Positions 61,998 through 64,000 of a stretch of DNA of 64,000 nt are shown here, one piece after another. The stretch comes from Bacteroidales bacterium. GTDB lineage: Bacteria > Bacteroidota > Bacteroidia > Bacteroidales > JAADGE01. Every line of letters starts with the position of its first letter. Position 1 is the first letter of the stretch. The notes under the pieces are model-generated. The model ran no database searches and was not told where the DNA came from. It was given only the letters and a program-made list of their open reading frames with translations. The stretch is from NCBI GenBank assembly GCA_021648725.1, contig JAKISF010000006.1, positions 52,427 to 116,426 on the forward strand. The letters are read 5' to 3'. The position numbers and the translations under genes were made by a program.

Positions 61998-63674
61998 CTA
62001 TTTCTTATTAAAATTTTGTTTAATTTTATATTTTGACTCAATATAATTATTTTTTTCAACCTTAATATACTTTGGTATTTCTCCAAATTTAAGTTCCGTT
62101 CCGTTCCACATAATTTCAGTCGGCGGATTTTGTTTATCCAGAATATCTCTGTAAACACCTCCAAAATTATTATCAAATTCAGAATCAATAACAGCTTTAT
62201 CCAACACAATATTCTCATAACCTTTTCTGGTTGCTATTGCAATCCAATTAAACGTTGCATCAGATTTTCCGTTATTATTTTCAACCACTTCAAATCCTGT
62301 TGATTTTGTTGAAGCTATATATATCCCTTGTGTTGTACTTGTAGGTGTTACGGTTATATATATCGGCTCTTTTTCGGAAACTAATGAAACAATATTTTTA
62401 TCAAAATTGACAATTGATTTTCCGTTAATCAATTCTCCTTTACCTTTCAATATAATATCAACTGTTTCAGAAACAGGAACATACGTTGCTGTCCTCGTTC
62501 CGCTTTTATTATCATTTAATTGTACAATAATATTATTTGAATACTGAATACCGTCAATATAAGCTGCATACTCAGTTCCTGAAATATGCACTCCGTATAT
62601 ACTGCCTTTTAATAAACCTCCGTATAAATCTCCTTTAGAAACCAATCCTATTCCAAAATTATTTCCTTTGAATGCCCCTCCGGAACTACTATATACCCCG
62701 ACCCAAGAACCGTTTCCGTAAACACCGATTCCTGTACCGGTTGAAGAACCGACACCTACAACGCCGTAAGAATCTTGGTTTCCGCCGAAAGCTTGAATAT
62801 ATCCGCCGTTAGTAACACCCACATTTCCGGGACATGACGAAGTAGATAAAGTCATTAAAGCTCTTTGATAAACAGCTGAGGACGGATCTACGGTATTATC
62901 TAATTGATAATATCCTCCGGAAGGGTTATAAACACTCGATGTGTTATCCACCTGATTAAAAGATGCAATCCAAACATCAGAATAATTTATTGATGCAGCA
63001 ACAGTAGCATTAGTGGTTGTTCTGAAAAAACCTGCTGTTCTGTTTGCGTCCTCAACCCAGCCATAAACTGCTGTTCCGTTTAGAGTTAAACCGGTTCCGG
63101 AATCATAAGTTCCGTCAAACCCAAGATAACCGTATGTTTGATTGCCTAAAACATCAGAAAAACCCACAACGGCAGCTGTCGGATCTGTAACATTTGTTGT
63201 TCTGCCGTATAAACCGTATTGATTCAAACCTCCGTCATAAAAAATACCGTATGTTTGCCCTGAATCATATACTTTAATCATATCATTTCCTTCAGGGTAG
63301 ATATATGTAGGATCTGCTGCCGGTCTTAACCAATATTCTGTATTACCGGGCACAACCGGAACACTGCCTCCGAAAAGATTTTGCCAATCTGTTCCGTTAT
63401 AATAATAAAATCCCGGAACGGCTCCGTCGGTTTGATATACTAAAATACCGACAGGCGAACCTGTTAAATCAATTGTTCCGCGCTGAGCTTCCGTCATTCG
63501 AGGTATAAGAATACCTGAATTTGTTGAAGTAATATCCAAAATAGCACTTGCATCCGGTGCAGCTCCTGTTGAATTAATACTTACCGCCTGAGCAAATAAA
63601 TTTGTGTTATTTAATAAGCCGAACACCGCAATAATCATAATTTTACTAAACAGAGAAAGAGTTTTAGATTTCAT
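61998..63674 (-). CDS. Secreted surface protein with tail-fibre-like N-terminus
   Basis: A 558-residue protein with signal peptide ending LFAQ. The first 100 residues carry the Bacteroidota motif TGAAPDASAILDITSTNSG, LIPRMTEAQR and GILVYQTDG, FYYYNGTDW, common to many surface and tail-fibre-like proteins. The middle is Gly/Thr/Tyr-rich with YGVVGVGSSTGTGIGVYGNG repeats, and no T9SS tail is visible at the end (YIESKYKIKQNFNKK). Role unknown; probably adhesive. It precedes the T9SS gene on the same strand. Confidence 0.75.
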   Translation of the reverse strand: MKSKTLSLFSKIMIIAVFGLLNNTNLFAQAVSINSTGAAPDASAILDITSTNSGILIPRMTEAQRGTIDLTGSPVGILVYQTDGAVPGFYYYNGTDWQNLFGGSVPVVPGNTEYWLRPAADPTYIYPEGNDMIKVYDSGQTYGIFYDGGLNQYGLYGRTTNVTDPTAAVVGFSDVLGNQTYGYLGFDGTYDSGTGLTLNGTAVYGWVEDANRTAGFFRTTTNATVAASINYSDVWIASFNQVDNTSSVYNPSGGYYQLDNTVDPSSAVYQRALMTLSTSSCPGNVGVTNGGYIQAFGGNQDSYGVVGVGSSTGTGIGVYGNGSWVGVYSSSGGAFKGNNFGIGLVSKGDLYGGLLKGSIYGVHISGTEYAAYIDGIQYSNNIIVQLNDNKSGTRTATYVPVSETVDIILKGKGELINGKSIVNFDKNIVSLVSEKEPIYITVTPTSTTQGIYIASTKSTGFEVVENNNGKSDATFNWIAIATRKGYENIVLDKAVIDSEFDNNFGGVYRDILDKQNPPTEIMWNGTELKFGEIPKYIKVEKNNYIESKYKIKQNFNKK

Positions 63675-63748
63675 AATAAAATTTTAGTTAAACATTAAAT
63701 TTTTAATTAATTTAATTAGTTATTTGGTGTTTGGTGTTTTTGCGGCTG

Positions 63749-63783
63749 CAAAAATATGTTATAAAACATATCTGCTTTGCAAA
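63749..63783 (-). promoter_or_regulatory. Possible promoter of the surface protein gene
   Basis: Minus strand: TTTG, 23 bases, TATTTTTG, about 75 bp before the ATG at 63674. The spacing is at the long end. Confidence 0.4.
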
Positions 63784-63897
63784 TATAATATGTTTTTTAA
63801 ATATGTCCAAATTTATTGAACCCCGGGTCTATAAAACTAACAAAAAAAATTATACCAATTAGTATATATAAATCAATGTCGTTTAGTTAATAATCTG

Positions 63898-63999
63898 TCA
63901 TAACCTTTTGTAATTCATAGAATAAGGTTTCTTTTGCCGATGTTTTCGAATGTTTTTCCGATTAGGTCTTACAAGCTCCCGGGTGTTGTAAACAATTTT
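63898..63999 (-). other. Possible C-terminal end of an off-window gene
   Basis: The gene-free right edge (63675-64000) includes an open minus-strand frame entering from the right border and stopping at 63898, reading basic ...RELVRPNRKNIRKHRQ... Thirty-three codons are too few to be sure it is coding. Otherwise only the promoter just described is seen. Confidence 0.2.
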
Positions 64000-64000
64000 G

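Overview
The window comes from a low-GC (about one third by eye) member of the Bacteroidota. The evidence is two proteins with type IX secretion (T9SS) C-terminal sorting tails, many SPII lipoproteins with C-K-K or similar starts, the Bacteroidota -7 promoter element TAnnTTTG before many genes, frequent TTG starts, and housekeeping genes (uvrB, ffh, folD, tilS, ppk1, shikimate kinase) of Bacteroidota type. It looks chromosomal, probably from an uncultured marine or sediment Bacteroidia. I cannot place it to genus.

Layout. 1-5.8 kb: an accessory stretch entirely on the minus strand, with a virus-like cassette (transglutaminase-fold protein, LEA14-like protein, SprT-like zincin), an ORF6N protein, a DUF6169 gene overlapped by a tiny partner gene, an orphan antitoxin-like gene, and a compact structured RNA at 5071-5160. 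5.8-17.6 kb: chromosomal genes (uvrB, a phosphatase-fold lipoprotein, a subtilase, an acyltransferase, a methyltransferase, a PAP2 phosphatase, an orphan citrate lyase alpha subunit, a LOG-family protein, an M1 peptidase). 17.7-21.6 kb: two SiaC-type genes around a T9SS FG-GAP protein, with a 236-bp MITE-like element starting at that gene's stop codon. 21.6-26.5 kb: a FISUMP protein, tRNA-Leu(UAA), tRNA-Gly(GCC), ffh, folD and an MFS transporter. 26.6-32.6 kb: an ECF sigma factor, a dual-membrane-spanning (Dma-like) anti-sigma protein and a run of lipoproteins. Two promoters here share AACCTTTT-N12-CGTCATAT, and a third copy (CGTATTAT) lies before a SiaC gene at 21.26 kb.

32.8-56.4 kb is the most unusual part. 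It holds a WD40-caspase in an operon with a ZU5-like lipoprotein and a beta-barrel; two SiaC genes, four tandem bacteriohemerythrins and a membrane GAF/coiled-coil/PP2C phosphatase (SiaA-like); a MORN-repeat caspase, an MscS-like protein and a papain-like protease with a DUF4384-like tail; then a likely operon of a SiaB-SiaB-SiaC fusion (two kinase-like domains joined to their presumed substrate), a two-helix ion channel carrying about 26 units of a 12-residue repeat, and polyphosphate kinase 1. In Pseudomonas, SiaA (phosphatase) and SiaB (kinase) control SiaC, which activates the diguanylate cyclase SiaD. This window has A, B and five copies of C but no GGDEF protein, so the output must differ. 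A role coupling oxygen/NO-sensing hemerythrins, caspase-like proteases, a channel and polyphosphate to SiaC phosphorylation is my inference.

56.4-64 kb: a small secreted protein, a gene-poor 0.67-kb region before an XRE regulator, tilS, shikimate kinase, and two large surface proteins.
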